A stretch of DNA of 25,878 bases from an uncultured Blautia sp. (GTDB lineage Bacteria; Bacillota; Clostridia; Lachnospirales; Lachnospiraceae), in the NCBI GenBank assembly GCA_900553515.1, contig USDN01000037.1, positions 1 to 25,878 on the forward strand, in the 5' to 3' direction. Position numbers and translations under genes: made by a program. The notes beneath the pieces are model-generated. The model ran no database searches and was not told the DNA's origin. It was given only the letters and a program-made list of their open reading frames with translations. Positions 7,452 to 14,956 of the stretch are shown one piece after another (positions within the stretch are counted from its first letter, which is position 1; each line of letters begins with the position of its first letter).

Positions 7452-8440
7452 GAAACATGGATTTAATCCAGAGACCAAGAAGACTGAGAGGCAGTGAGAC
7501 ACTGAGAAAAATGGTGAGAGAGACAAGGATTGACAAATCCTCTCTGATCTATCCTTTATTTGTCCGCGAAGGACACAACATTAAGGAAGAAATCCCGTCT
7601 ATGGAGGGACAGTTCCGCTATAGTGTGGATCAGCTTCCTTATGAACTGGAAAATCTTTCAAAAGCAGGTGTGTCCAGCGTGATGCTGTTTGGAATCCCGG
7701 ATCACAAAGATGAGGTGGGAAGCGGCGCTTATGCGCAGGACGGCATTGTCCAGACGGCACTCCGTGAGGCGAAAAAACAGTTTCCGGACATGTACTACAT
7801 TACAGATGTCTGTATGTGTGAATATACCTCTCATGGGCACTGCGGTGTGCTCTGCGGTCATGAGGTAGAAAATGATGCGACTTTGGAGCTCCTGGCAAAG
7901 ACAGCCCTTTCTCATGTGGAGGCAGGCGCAGATATGGTGGCTCCTTCTGATATGATGGACGGTCGTGTGCGCGCCATCCGGGAGTGTCTGGATCAGGCAG
8001 GCCATAAGGAAACTCCGATTATGTCCTATGCAGTCAAATATGCGTCTGCCTTTTATGGTCCTTTCCGTGACGCGGCAGGCTCTGCTCCGGCATTCGGCGA
8101 CCGTAAGAGCTATCAGATGGATTACCATAACAGAAGGGAAGGCATGAAGGAAGCCCTGACCGATATTGAAGAGGGTGCAGACATCATTATGATCAAACCT
8201 GCCATGTCTTATCTGGATATGGTTTCCGAGGTTTACAAGGCGACCAACGTACCCATCGCAGCCTACAGTGTCAGCGGCGAGTATGCTATGGTAAAAGCTG
8301 CTGCAAAAATGGGCTGGATCGAAGAAGATAAGATTGTATGCGAGATGGCAGCAAGCGCTTACCGTGCAGGTGTACAGATTTATCTGACTTATTATGCAAA
8401 AGAGCTTGCAGGGTTTATCCAGGAAGGGAGGATTGGCTGA
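7448..8440 (+). CDS. hemB: Porphobilinogen synthase (delta-aminolevulinic acid dehydratase)
   Basis: The protein has 330 residues. It condenses two 5-aminolevulinate molecules to porphobilinogen. The zinc-binding cluster is seen as DVCMCEYTSHGHCG with three cysteines, so this is the zinc-dependent form. Active-site lysines are K197 in AVKYASAFYGPFR and K250 in MIKPAMSYLD, which forms the Schiff base. The GTG at 7448 is chosen because AAGGA (7437-7441) lies 6 bases upstream and GTGA overlaps the previous stop, as at other junctions of this operon. The ATG at 7457 (giving MDLIQRPRRLR) matches the E. coli N-terminus better but sits 15 bases from that site; it is a real alternative. The gene's stop overlaps hemL by one base. 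Confidence 0.95.
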   Translation: MRNMDLIQRPRRLRGSETLRKMVRETRIDKSSLIYPLFVREGHNIKEEIPSMEGQFRYSVDQLPYELENLSKAGVSSVMLFGIPDHKDEVGSGAYAQDGIVQTALREAKKQFPDMYYITDVCMCEYTSHGHCGVLCGHEVENDATLELLAKTALSHVEAGADMVAPSDMMDGRVRAIRECLDQAGHKETPIMSYAVKYASAFYGPFRDAAGSAPAFGDRKSYQMDYHNRREGMKEALTDIEEGADIIMIKPAMSYLDMVSEVYKATNVPIAAYSVSGEYAMVKAAAKMGWIEEDKIVCEMAASAYRAGVQIYLTYYAKELAGFIQEGRIG

Positions 8441-9732
8441 TGACCAGATCAGAAGAATTATTTCAGCGTGCAGTAAAAAGAATACCGGGAGGGGTCAACA
8501 GTCCGGTCCGTGCTTATGGAGCCATCGGTGAAGCTCCAAGATTTATCGACCATGCGGATGGATGTCATATTTATGATGCAGACGGAAAAGAATATATTGA
8601 CTATATAGATTCCTGGGGACCGATGATTCTGGGTCATAATTTCCCGGAGATCCGCGAAGCAGTGGTAAAGGCCTGTGAAAAAGGTTTAAGCTTTGGCTGT
8701 GCCACAGCGGTAGAGGTAGAGATGGCAGAATTTATCTGCGAACATCTTCCTCATGTGGAAATGGTGCGTATGGTAAACTCTGGCACAGAGGCAGTAATGA
8801 GCGCTGTTCGTGCGGCAAGAGGCTTTACCGGAAGAAACAAGATCATTAAATTTGCAGGCTGCTATCACGGACACAGCGACGCTCTTCTGGTAAGCGCCGG
8901 TTCCGGTGTGATGACAAGCGGTGTTCCGGACAGCGCCGGTGTTCCGGCAGGCTGTACGCAGGATACCATGACTGCAGTTTATAATGATCTGGATAGTGTA
9001 CGTACTCTTCTGGAAAGCGCTCCTGATCAGGTGGCGGCAGTGATCGTGGAGCCGGTGGCAGCCAATATGGGAGTTGTCCTTCCGAAAGAGGGCTTTCTTC
9101 AGGGACTGAGAGAGCTTTGCGATAAATTTGGAGCGGTTCTTATTTTTGACGAGGTGATTACAGGCTTCCGTCTTGCCTTTGGCGGAGCGGCAGAATATTT
9201 TGACGTAAAGCCGGATATGGTTACTTATGGAAAGATCATCGGCGCAGGTATGCCGGTAGGCGCTTACGGCGGCAGAAAAGAGATCATGGAAATGGTTTCT
9301 CCTTCCGGTCCTGTTTATCAGGCAGGAACCTTAAGCGGAAATCCTGTTGCCATGGCAGCCGGACTGACTCAGCTGAAATATCTTTATGCCCATCCTGAGG
9401 TTTATACAGGACTTGAGAAAAAGGGCGAAAAGCTTTATAAGGGAATGAAGGAGATCGCAGAAAAAGCAGGGCTTACCTGTCATCTGAACCATATTTCCTC
9501 CCTTGGAAGCATTTTCTTTACCGGAGAAGAGGTCTGTGATTATACCTCCGCAAAAACCTCCGATACAAAAGCCTTTGCCAATTATTTCCTTGCCATGCTG
9601 AACGGCGGCGTTCATCTGGCTCCGTCCCAGTTTGAGGCAATGTTTTTATCAGACGCTCATTCAGACGAAGTGATCGAGCAGACACTGAAGGTATTTGCAG
9701 AGGTTGTGGCAAAAGGAGATATTTATGAATAA
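8440..9732 (+). CDS. hemL: Glutamate-1-semialdehyde 2,1-aminomutase
   Basis: The protein has 430 residues, normal for the family. This PLP enzyme isomerises glutamate-1-semialdehyde, the HemA product, to 5-aminolevulinate, the HemB substrate. The N-terminus has AVKRIPGGVNSPVRAYG. SGTEAVMSAVRAARG, ECYHGHSD-like CYHGHSDALLVSAGSG, and IFDEVITGFR follow. The PLP lysine is K265 in VTYGKIIGAGMPVGAYGG, and TLSGNPVAMAAG closes the active site. The ATG at 8440 shares its A with the hemB stop and has GGAGG 8 bases upstream; an in-frame ATG at 8338 lies far inside hemB. HemA and HemL together complete the tRNA-dependent route to 5-aminolevulinate. No HemS/ALA synthase is present. Confidence 0.96.
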   Translation: MTRSEELFQRAVKRIPGGVNSPVRAYGAIGEAPRFIDHADGCHIYDADGKEYIDYIDSWGPMILGHNFPEIREAVVKACEKGLSFGCATAVEVEMAEFICEHLPHVEMVRMVNSGTEAVMSAVRAARGFTGRNKIIKFAGCYHGHSDALLVSAGSGVMTSGVPDSAGVPAGCTQDTMTAVYNDLDSVRTLLESAPDQVAAVIVEPVAANMGVVLPKEGFLQGLRELCDKFGAVLIFDEVITGFRLAFGGAAEYFDVKPDMVTYGKIIGAGMPVGAYGGRKEIMEMVSPSGPVYQAGTLSGNPVAMAAGLTQLKYLYAHPEVYTGLEKKGEKLYKGMKEIAEKAGLTCHLNHISSLGSIFFTGEEVCDYTSAKTSDTKAFANYFLAMLNGGVHLAPSQFEAMFLSDAHSDEVIEQTLKVFAEVVAKGDIYE

Positions 9733-10819
9733 ATCCACATTCGGGCGGCACTTTACCGTAACTACCTGGGGGGAATCCCATGGAAAGGCTCTAGGCGCAG
9801 TTGTAGACGGCTGCCCGGCAGGACTTCCTCTTTCCGAAGAGGATATCCAGAAACAGCTGGACAGGCGGAAACCGGGGCAGAGCCGCTATACAACAGCCCG
9901 GAAAGAGGGCGATCAGGTGGAGATCCTGTCAGGAGTCTTTGAAGGCAGGACAACAGGAACTCCCGTTTCTCTTATAGTCAGAAATATGGATCAGAGATCA
10001 CGGGATTACGGGAATATTGCATATTCCTACCGTCCGGGTCACGCGGATTTTACCTTTGATTCCAAGTATGGATTCCGGGATTACCGGGGCGGCGGACGCT
10101 CTTCCGGAAGAGAAACGCTGGGAAGGGTGGCAGCAGGAGCCATTGCCCTTAAGATTTTGGAATCTATGGGGATTTCCTTCTGCACTTATACAAAGTCCAT
10201 CGGTCCGGTAGAGATTCAGGAATTTCATCCGGAAGAGATCAATAATAATGCCTTTTATATGCCGGATGCAGCCGCAGCCCAAAAAGCAGGTGAGTTTCTG
10301 GAAGAGTGCATGAAGAATCTGGACAGCGCAGGCGGCATCATTGAGTGCCGGATCCAGGGCGTACCGGCAGGTCTTGGTACTCCGGTTTTCGAGAAGCTGG
10401 ACGCTGTGCTGGCACAGGCAGTCATGTCTATTGGAGCCGTAAAGGGCGTGGAGATTGGGGAAGGCTTCCATGCGGCAGAAATGAAAGGCTCCCAGAATAA
10501 CGACGGATTTACCTCCACTGACGGCACAATTGCCAAAACCTCCAACCATGCGGGAGGCATTATGGGTGGAATCAGTGACGGAAGCGAAATCCTTCTCCGG
10601 GCTGCCATTAAGCCCACCCCGTCCATCAGCCAGCCTCAGGATACCGTAACAGATCGGGGAGAAAACATATCTCTGGAGATCCACGGCCGCCACGATCCGG
10701 TGATCGTGCCAAGAGCAGTGGTAGTGGTGGAATCCATGTGTGCTCTGGCGATTGTGGACGCCCTTTTTGGAAATATGTATGCGCGGCTGGATAAAGTGCA
10801 GGAGTTTTACAAAAAATAA
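9725..10819 (+). CDS. aroC: Chorismate synthase
   Basis: The protein has 364 residues. It converts 5-enolpyruvylshikimate 3-phosphate to chorismate with reduced FMN, the last shared step of aromatic amino acid biosynthesis. Family signatures are FGRHFTVTTWGESHGKALG at the N-terminus, RPGHADFTFDSKYG and GGGRSSGRETLGRVAAGAIA in the FMN/substrate site, GGIMGGISDGSEI, and GRHDPVIVPRAVVVVESM near the C-terminus. ATG 9725 has AAAGGAG upstream and overlaps the hemL stop by 8 bases, so it is the last coupled gene of the hem operon. No other shikimate gene is nearby. A hairpin follows the stop and may end or attenuate the transcript. Confidence 0.96.
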   Translation: MNKSTFGRHFTVTTWGESHGKALGAVVDGCPAGLPLSEEDIQKQLDRRKPGQSRYTTARKEGDQVEILSGVFEGRTTGTPVSLIVRNMDQRSRDYGNIAYSYRPGHADFTFDSKYGFRDYRGGGRSSGRETLGRVAAGAIALKILESMGISFCTYTKSIGPVEIQEFHPEEINNNAFYMPDAAAAQKAGEFLEECMKNLDSAGGIIECRIQGVPAGLGTPVFEKLDAVLAQAVMSIGAVKGVEIGEGFHAAEMKGSQNNDGFTSTDGTIAKTSNHAGGIMGGISDGSEILLRAAIKPTPSISQPQDTVTDRGENISLEIHGRHDPVIVPRAVVVVESMCALAIVDALFGNMYARLDKVQEFYKK

Positions 10820-10824
10820 AAAGC

Positions 10825-10860
10825 AGAAAAGGGAGCAGGATAAACCATGTTCCCTTTTCT
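10825..10860 (+). terminator. Terminator-like hairpin after aroC
   Basis: AGAAAAGGGA (10825-10834) and TCCCTTTTCT (10851-10860) form a perfect 10-bp stem. It is extended inward by G-T, C-G and A-T pairs. The 3' arm itself is T-rich but no long T-run follows. The ribosome site of the next gene begins only about 11 bases later. It may act as a weak terminator or attenuator between the hem-aro operon and the amidohydrolase gene. Confidence 0.55.
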
Positions 10861-10881
10861 TCATATGCAAAGGAGGCTGTC

Positions 10882-12480
10882 ATGAAAACACTTTATATAA
10901 ACGGAACCATTCTCACCATGGAAGAAAAGAATCTGTATGCAGAGGCGGTATGTGTGGAAAATGGACGTATCACAGCAGTAGGAGGCAGGGAAGAGATTCT
11001 GAGTCTTCGTGGGGAGGGAGACGAGACGGTAGATCTGAAGGGGGCGGTTATGCTTCCGGGATTTATTGACGGACATTCTCATTTTGTGGGAACGGCAAAC
11101 TCCATGACTCAGTGTGAATTGTCAGGCTGTAAAGATTTTGCAGATATCGTAGATACTATGAAGGCCTTTAAGGAAAAAAGACATCTTCCGGAAGATGCCT
11201 GGATTGTAGGCTGCAATTACGACCATAATTTCCTTGCAGAAGAAAGACATCCGGACAGATATGTGCTGGACCAGATCAGTCCCACAAATCCGGTGCTTCT
11301 GATTCATGCGTCATCGCATATGGGAGTGACAAACAGTAAGGGACTGGAGATTCAAGGCATTGACGAACACACCGAAGACCGACCAGATGGAAAATATGGC
11401 AGGGTTCCTGATACCAGAACCCCCGATGGATATATGGAAGAAAAAGCCTTTCTGGAGTTTCAGGCAGGACTTCCTATGACCTCTGTGGAAGAATTGATGA
11501 AGCTGATGGGAGAAGCTCAGAACCTGTATGCCTCTTATGGAATCACTACGGTACAGGACGGCATGGTAGGCAAGCCCCTGTTTCAGCTTTTGAAGGCGGC
11601 GTCCCAAATGGGAATTCTGAAACTGGATATTGTAGGCTATCTGGATATTATGACTGCCGCAGATTTGATCGACGAGGAGCCGGAATACGTGGGAATCTAT
11701 CAGGATCATTTGAAAATAGGCGGATACAAGATTTTTCTGGACGGTTCTCCTCAGGGAAAAACAGCCTGGATGCTGGAGCCTTATGAGGGAGAAAGGGAAT
11801 ACAGGGGATACCCTATTCACAGCGATGAAAAGCTTCGGGAATATATTGCCCTTGCACTGGATAAGAAACAGCAGCTTCTTGCCCACTGTAATGGAGACGC
11901 GGCTGCGGAGCAGTATATCACTCAGTTTGAAGAGGAACTGGAAAAAAGAGAAAACCGGGACGCTTTCCGGGCGGTGATGGTTCATGCCCAGCTGGTGAAA
12001 AAAGAACAGCTGAAAAGGATGGCGGATATAGGGATGATGCCAAGCTTCTTTATTGCCCACACCTATTACTGGGGCGATATCCATATGAAAAACTTCGGAC
12101 CGGTAAGAGGAGGGCATATTTCTCCGGCCGGAGACGCTGTGGGCTATGGAATGAAGTTTACCTTCCATCAGGATACGCCGGTGGTGCCTCCGGATATGAT
12201 GCGGACAGTTTCCTGCGCGGTAAACCGTGTGTCAAAAACAGGACAGAGTATCGGTGCAGAACAGCAGATTTCAGTTCTGGAGGCTCTGAAAACCATTACT
12301 GTTTACGGCGCATACCAGTATCATGAGGAAACGGAAAAGGGAACCATTACACCGGGAAAAATTGCGGATTTTGTTATTCTTGACAGGGATCCTCTGAAAA
12401 CAGACAAAGACCAGCTGGCAGAGATACAAGTGCTGCAGACCATAAAAGAAAATCAGGTAGTTTTCAGGAAGGAAGCATAA
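10882..12480 (+). CDS. Amidohydrolase family protein (YtcJ-like, Amidohydro_3)
   Basis: The protein has 532 residues. It has the metal-dependent amidohydrolase layout: an N-terminal beta-sandwich part (LYINGTILTM... ITAVGG), the metal motif H65-x-H67 in PGFIDGHSHF, a later lysine/aspartate segment YKIFLDGSPQGK, histidines in LLAHCNGDAA and VMVHAQLV, a catalytic-type aspartate in FHQDTPVV, and a C-terminal return to the sandwich (GTITPGKIADFVILDRDPL). The family includes YtcJ and N-substituted formamide deformylase; the substrate here cannot be told from sequence. AAAGGAGG precedes the start. It lies 62 bases after aroC with a hairpin between, so it may share the operon's transcript partly. 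It ends at a strong terminator facing the convergent lactonase gene. Confidence 0.85.
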   Translation: MKTLYINGTILTMEEKNLYAEAVCVENGRITAVGGREEILSLRGEGDETVDLKGAVMLPGFIDGHSHFVGTANSMTQCELSGCKDFADIVDTMKAFKEKRHLPEDAWIVGCNYDHNFLAEERHPDRYVLDQISPTNPVLLIHASSHMGVTNSKGLEIQGIDEHTEDRPDGKYGRVPDTRTPDGYMEEKAFLEFQAGLPMTSVEELMKLMGEAQNLYASYGITTVQDGMVGKPLFQLLKAASQMGILKLDIVGYLDIMTAADLIDEEPEYVGIYQDHLKIGGYKIFLDGSPQGKTAWMLEPYEGEREYRGYPIHSDEKLREYIALALDKKQQLLAHCNGDAAAEQYITQFEEELEKRENRDAFRAVMVHAQLVKKEQLKRMADIGMMPSFFIAHTYYWGDIHMKNFGPVRGGHISPAGDAVGYGMKFTFHQDTPVVPPDMMRTVSCAVNRVSKTGQSIGAEQQISVLEALKTITVYGAYQYHEETEKGTITPGKIADFVILDRDPLKTDKDQLAEIQVLQTIKENQVVFRKEA

Positions 12481-12483
12481 AAT

Positions 12484-12540
12484 AAAAGGACTGATAAACG
12501 ATGGAAATTTTAATCCATGCGATTTATCAGTCTTCTTTTA
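12484..12540. terminator. Bidirectional terminator between convergent genes
   Basis: CTGATAAA (12491-12498) pairs with TTTATCAG (12523-12530), and inside it ATGGA (12501-12505) pairs with TCCAT (12514-12518). Outward on the + strand lies TCTTCTTTTATTT; on the - strand lies TCCTTTTATTTTA. It can therefore end both the amidohydrolase transcript and the facing lactonase transcript. Confidence 0.85.
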
Positions 12541-12548
12541 TTTAAAGA

Positions 12549-13655
12549 TTATTCTGCTGTTTCCGTCTTTGGCATCTTTTTTTTCTCCGGTTTTTCCGGT
12601 ACAGGCCAGATATGGATGCTGTTCGGGGTTTCTATCTTATGCGGTCTGTCATTCATGACGATGATATTTTTTTCATAATCTACCCGGAACACGGTAATGG
12701 TATTGCTTGCATGATTTGCAATGGCAATATGCTGGTTATCCGGGAAGATTACCAGATCCTTGGGATAGTCGCCGCTGATGGGAAGATTGAATTTCTTTTC
12801 CAGCAGACCGGTTTTCTGATCGATCTCGTACATGGAAACGGAATTTTCTCCTGCTGTGGTGCAGAAAAGATGTTTTCCATCAGGTGCAAGTGCAAGACCA
12901 GATGCCGCATTATGAATGGCATCTTTATCATTTTCCTTTCGGAGAGTGGAAACACTCTGGATCAGTTCGAATTCAGGGAGATGACCGCTTCCGTCATAGC
13001 TGTATACCTTGATCTCATTGCTCAGCTCAAAGAGGATATAAGCAAAGCGGCCGTCTGCGCTGAAACGGATGATTCTGGGCCCGCTTTCTCTCGGGCAGCG
13101 GAGAATATCAACAAGTTCCAGTTTATGACGTCTTTTGTTAATACGGTAGATTTTAACCTGGTCGATTCCGTTATCTACTGCACAGAGATATTTGTTGTCC
13201 GGAGTGGGGCGCACGCAGTTTACATGAGGTCGGAAATTCCGCTCAGCCACGCTGCCGAGACCTTTGTGGAAGACACCGTCCATCAGACTTCCCAGACGTC
13301 CGTCTCTGTGAGTATGCACAACCGTTACTTTGCCGTCGTGATAACCGGCTACATAAAGATACTTGCCATCTACGTCAGTTGCAAGAAAACAGCCTCTCAT
13401 TCCGTCAATATTCACGCTGTTGATCCTGGTAAGATTCCCATTTTCATCACGCTTAAAAACAGCTACCCCTTCGTCTTCGATAGAATAGAGGAAAAGACCG
13501 TTTTTGGAAAGTGCTGTGTGGGAGGAATTACTGACTTCTACTTCATTCCGTTCTGTTAAAGTTCCTTTTTCAACGTCAACATCATAAACCTGGATTCCCT
13601 TACTGGATCCGTGGGTATAGGTTCCCACATATGCCACATATTTTTTGTTGTCCAT
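12549..13655 (-). CDS. Lactonase-family beta-propeller protein (6-phosphogluconolactonase-like, PF10282)
   Basis: The protein has 368 residues. The N-terminus YVAYVGTYTHGSSKGIQVY is the first blade signature of the YkgB/Pgl lactonase family. Repeated blade motifs of the form PDG/K-hydrophobic-x-hydrophobic follow (DVDGKYLYVAG, TPDNKYLCAVD, SADGRFAYILF, APDGKHLFCTT, FPDNQHIAIAN), fitting a seven-bladed propeller. There is no signal peptide, so it acts in the cytoplasm. The family name implies hydrolysis of 6-phosphogluconolactone, but most members are untested. The start at 13655 is chosen for a perfect AGGAGG 8 bases upstream; an in-frame ATG at 13697 would add 14 residues and lies within a repeated hairpin. 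The tail is lysine/glutamate rich. It is a single-gene unit with its own promoter. Confidence 0.85.
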   Translation of the reverse strand: MDNKKYVAYVGTYTHGSSKGIQVYDVDVEKGTLTERNEVEVSNSSHTALSKNGLFLYSIEDEGVAVFKRDENGNLTRINSVNIDGMRGCFLATDVDGKYLYVAGYHDGKVTVVHTHRDGRLGSLMDGVFHKGLGSVAERNFRPHVNCVRPTPDNKYLCAVDNGIDQVKIYRINKRRHKLELVDILRCPRESGPRIIRFSADGRFAYILFELSNEIKVYSYDGSGHLPEFELIQSVSTLRKENDKDAIHNAASGLALAPDGKHLFCTTAGENSVSMYEIDQKTGLLEKKFNLPISGDYPKDLVIFPDNQHIAIANHASNTITVFRVDYEKNIIVMNDRPHKIETPNSIHIWPVPEKPEKKKMPKTETAE

Positions 13656-13663
13656 TCTGATTG

Positions 13664-13669
13664 CCTCCT
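13664..13669 (-). promoter_or_regulatory. Ribosome binding site that decides the lactonase start
   Basis: AGGAGG on the minus strand, 8 bases before the ATG at 13655. It lies downstream of the alternative ATG at 13697 and so supports the shorter protein. Confidence 0.7.
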
Positions 13670-13695
13670 GATTCTGCAAATTCAGCTTGTTTGTC

Positions 13696-13722
13696 ATTAC
13701 TGTTCACTCCGTTCACAGTAAC
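13696..13722 (-). repeat. Dispersed 27-nt hairpin element, copy 1
   Basis: Read on the minus strand, this has an 8-base arm starting GTTACTGT, an 11-base loop GAACGGAGTGA, and a closing arm ACAGTAAT. It matches copy 2 (17158-17184, plus strand) at 24 of 27 positions. All three differences lie in the stem, and each keeps a pair (A-T versus G-T, T-A versus T-G, G-T versus G-C). It sits in the predicted 5' leader of the lactonase gene, and an unused ATG lies in its last arm. Confidence 0.75.
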
Positions 13723-13758
13723 TGTCTGTCGTACTGTCTGAATTTATTAAGTGTTCTT

Positions 13759-13787
13759 ATTATAGCATAAACAAAATCTAAGGACAA
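13759..13787 (-). promoter_or_regulatory. Promoter of the lactonase gene
   Basis: On the minus strand, TTGTCC (13787-13782), a 17-base spacer, then TATAAT (13764-13759) preceded by TGC, an extended -10. Transcription should start near 13752, giving a leader of about 95 bases that includes the dispersed hairpin element. Confidence 0.7.
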
Positions 13788-13835
13788 GTTTTCAATCTTT
13801 CTGAAAATGTATTTTATGATATACGAAATGTTATA

Positions 13836-13862
13836 GTAATAAGAAATTGGTAATAAGAAATT
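13836..13862. repeat. 13-bp direct repeat, two copies
   Basis: GTAATAAGAAATT occurs at 13836-13848 and again at 13850-13862, a 14-base period. It lies in the AT-rich gap between the two divergent promoters, upstream of the corA -35 box. It could be a binding site for a regulator or just low-complexity sequence. Confidence 0.5.
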
Positions 13863-13886
13863 CCTGTTAATGTCAAGCTATAAGAA

Positions 13887-13915
13887 TTGACAAAGGAGAC
13901 TGCACAACTTATAAT
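13887..13915 (+). promoter_or_regulatory. Full-consensus promoter of corA
   Basis: TTGACA (13887-13892), a 17-base spacer, and TATAAT (13910-13915) match the consensus at every position. Transcription should start near 13922, leaving a leader of about 70 bases that is too short for an M-box magnesium riboswitch. The GC-rich part of the leader (13938-13962) can form only a short stem. Confidence 0.85.
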
Positions 13916-13992
13916 GTATGTTATATTTTGTTTGAGGGTGTTCCGGGGTCTGTCTCCGGGATATAAAAGAGAGTGGAAAGGGGAGCAGAATC

Positions 13993-14934
13993 GTGATAAG
14001 AATGTTTCGCACATCTGACGGGGCTATTCATGAAATACAGGAACCGCAGGATGGCTGTTGGATCGCATTGACAAATCCTACAGCAACAGAAATCTTTGAG
14101 ATTTCAGAGCAGTTTCAGATAGAGGTAGACGATCTCAGAGCCCCTCTGGATGAGGAAGAGCGTTCCCGTATTGAAGTGGAGGATGACTATACCCTGATAC
14201 TGGTGGATGTGCCTATGATCGAAGAAAGAAATGACAAGGACTGGTATGGCACAATTCCTTTGGGTATTATTGTAACAGACAAGATGATCTTTACCATCTG
14301 TCTGGAAGATACTCAGGTACTGACCCGGTTTATGGAAGGCCGTGTCAGAAACTTTTTTACCTATATGAAAACGCGTTTTATCCTGCAGATTCTTTATCGG
14401 AATGCAAGTATGTATCTGCGTTATCTGCGTATTATCGATAAGAAGAGTGAACAGGTAGAGGAAAAGCTTCATCTTTCGCCCAGAAACCAGGAACTGATCG
14501 AACTTCTGGAACTGGAGAAATCACTGGTGTACTTTACAACTTCCCTGCGATCCAATGAAGCTGTGCTGGAGAAGCTGATCAAGATTGAGAGCATCAAGAA
14601 ATATCCGGAGGATACGGAGCTTCTGGAGGATGTTATCATTGAGAATACCCAGGCTATTGAGATGGCGAATATCTACAGCGGAATTCTCAGAAGCATGATG
14701 GACGCCTTTGCCTCCGTTATCTCCAATAATCTGAATGATGTGATGAAGATCCTTTCTGTGATCACCATTGTAATGAGTATCCCTACTATTATCTTCAGCG
14801 CTTACGGAATGAACCTGAGCGCGGCGGGAATGCCGTTCTCCAAAACACCATGGGGCTTTTTGATCGTTATTCTGATATCCATTGCACTCAGTGTTATTGC
14901 TGCAATCGTGCTGTCAAAAAAGAAATATTTCTGA
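13993..14934 (+). CDS. corA: CorA-family magnesium/divalent cation transporter
   Basis: The protein has 313 residues. It is a membrane channel for Mg2+ and related divalent cations. The long N-terminal cytoplasmic domain is acidic and helical. Two C-terminal membrane segments lie at about residues 250-271 and 285-307, separated by the periplasmic-side loop that starts with the signature YGMN (GMN at 272-274). The C-terminus is basic (SKKKYF), as in the family. A GTG start at 13993 is chosen because GGGGAG lies 8 bases upstream; the ATG at 14002 would put it 17 bases away. It is the first gene after a full-consensus promoter and is followed after 22 bases by the rhomboid-like gene. Confidence 0.92.
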   Translation: MIRMFRTSDGAIHEIQEPQDGCWIALTNPTATEIFEISEQFQIEVDDLRAPLDEEERSRIEVEDDYTLILVDVPMIEERNDKDWYGTIPLGIIVTDKMIFTICLEDTQVLTRFMEGRVRNFFTYMKTRFILQILYRNASMYLRYLRIIDKKSEQVEEKLHLSPRNQELIELLELEKSLVYFTTSLRSNEAVLEKLIKIESIKKYPEDTELLEDVIIENTQAIEMANIYSGILRSMMDAFASVISNNLNDVMKILSVITIVMSIPTIIFSAYGMNLSAAGMPFSKTPWGFLIVILISIALSVIAAIVLSKKKYF

Positions 14935-14956
14935 TGTAAAGGAGATACGTGATTTT

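Noticed and set aside
12612..13559. A 315-codon plus-strand open frame opposite the lactonase gene
   Set aside because: The minus strand holds clear beta-propeller repeats, a good start and promoter; the plus frame has no ribosome site or family features.
13922..13992. Magnesium (M-box) riboswitch before corA
   Set aside because: The leader is only about 70 bases and shows one short stem; the M-box needs a much longer conserved structure.
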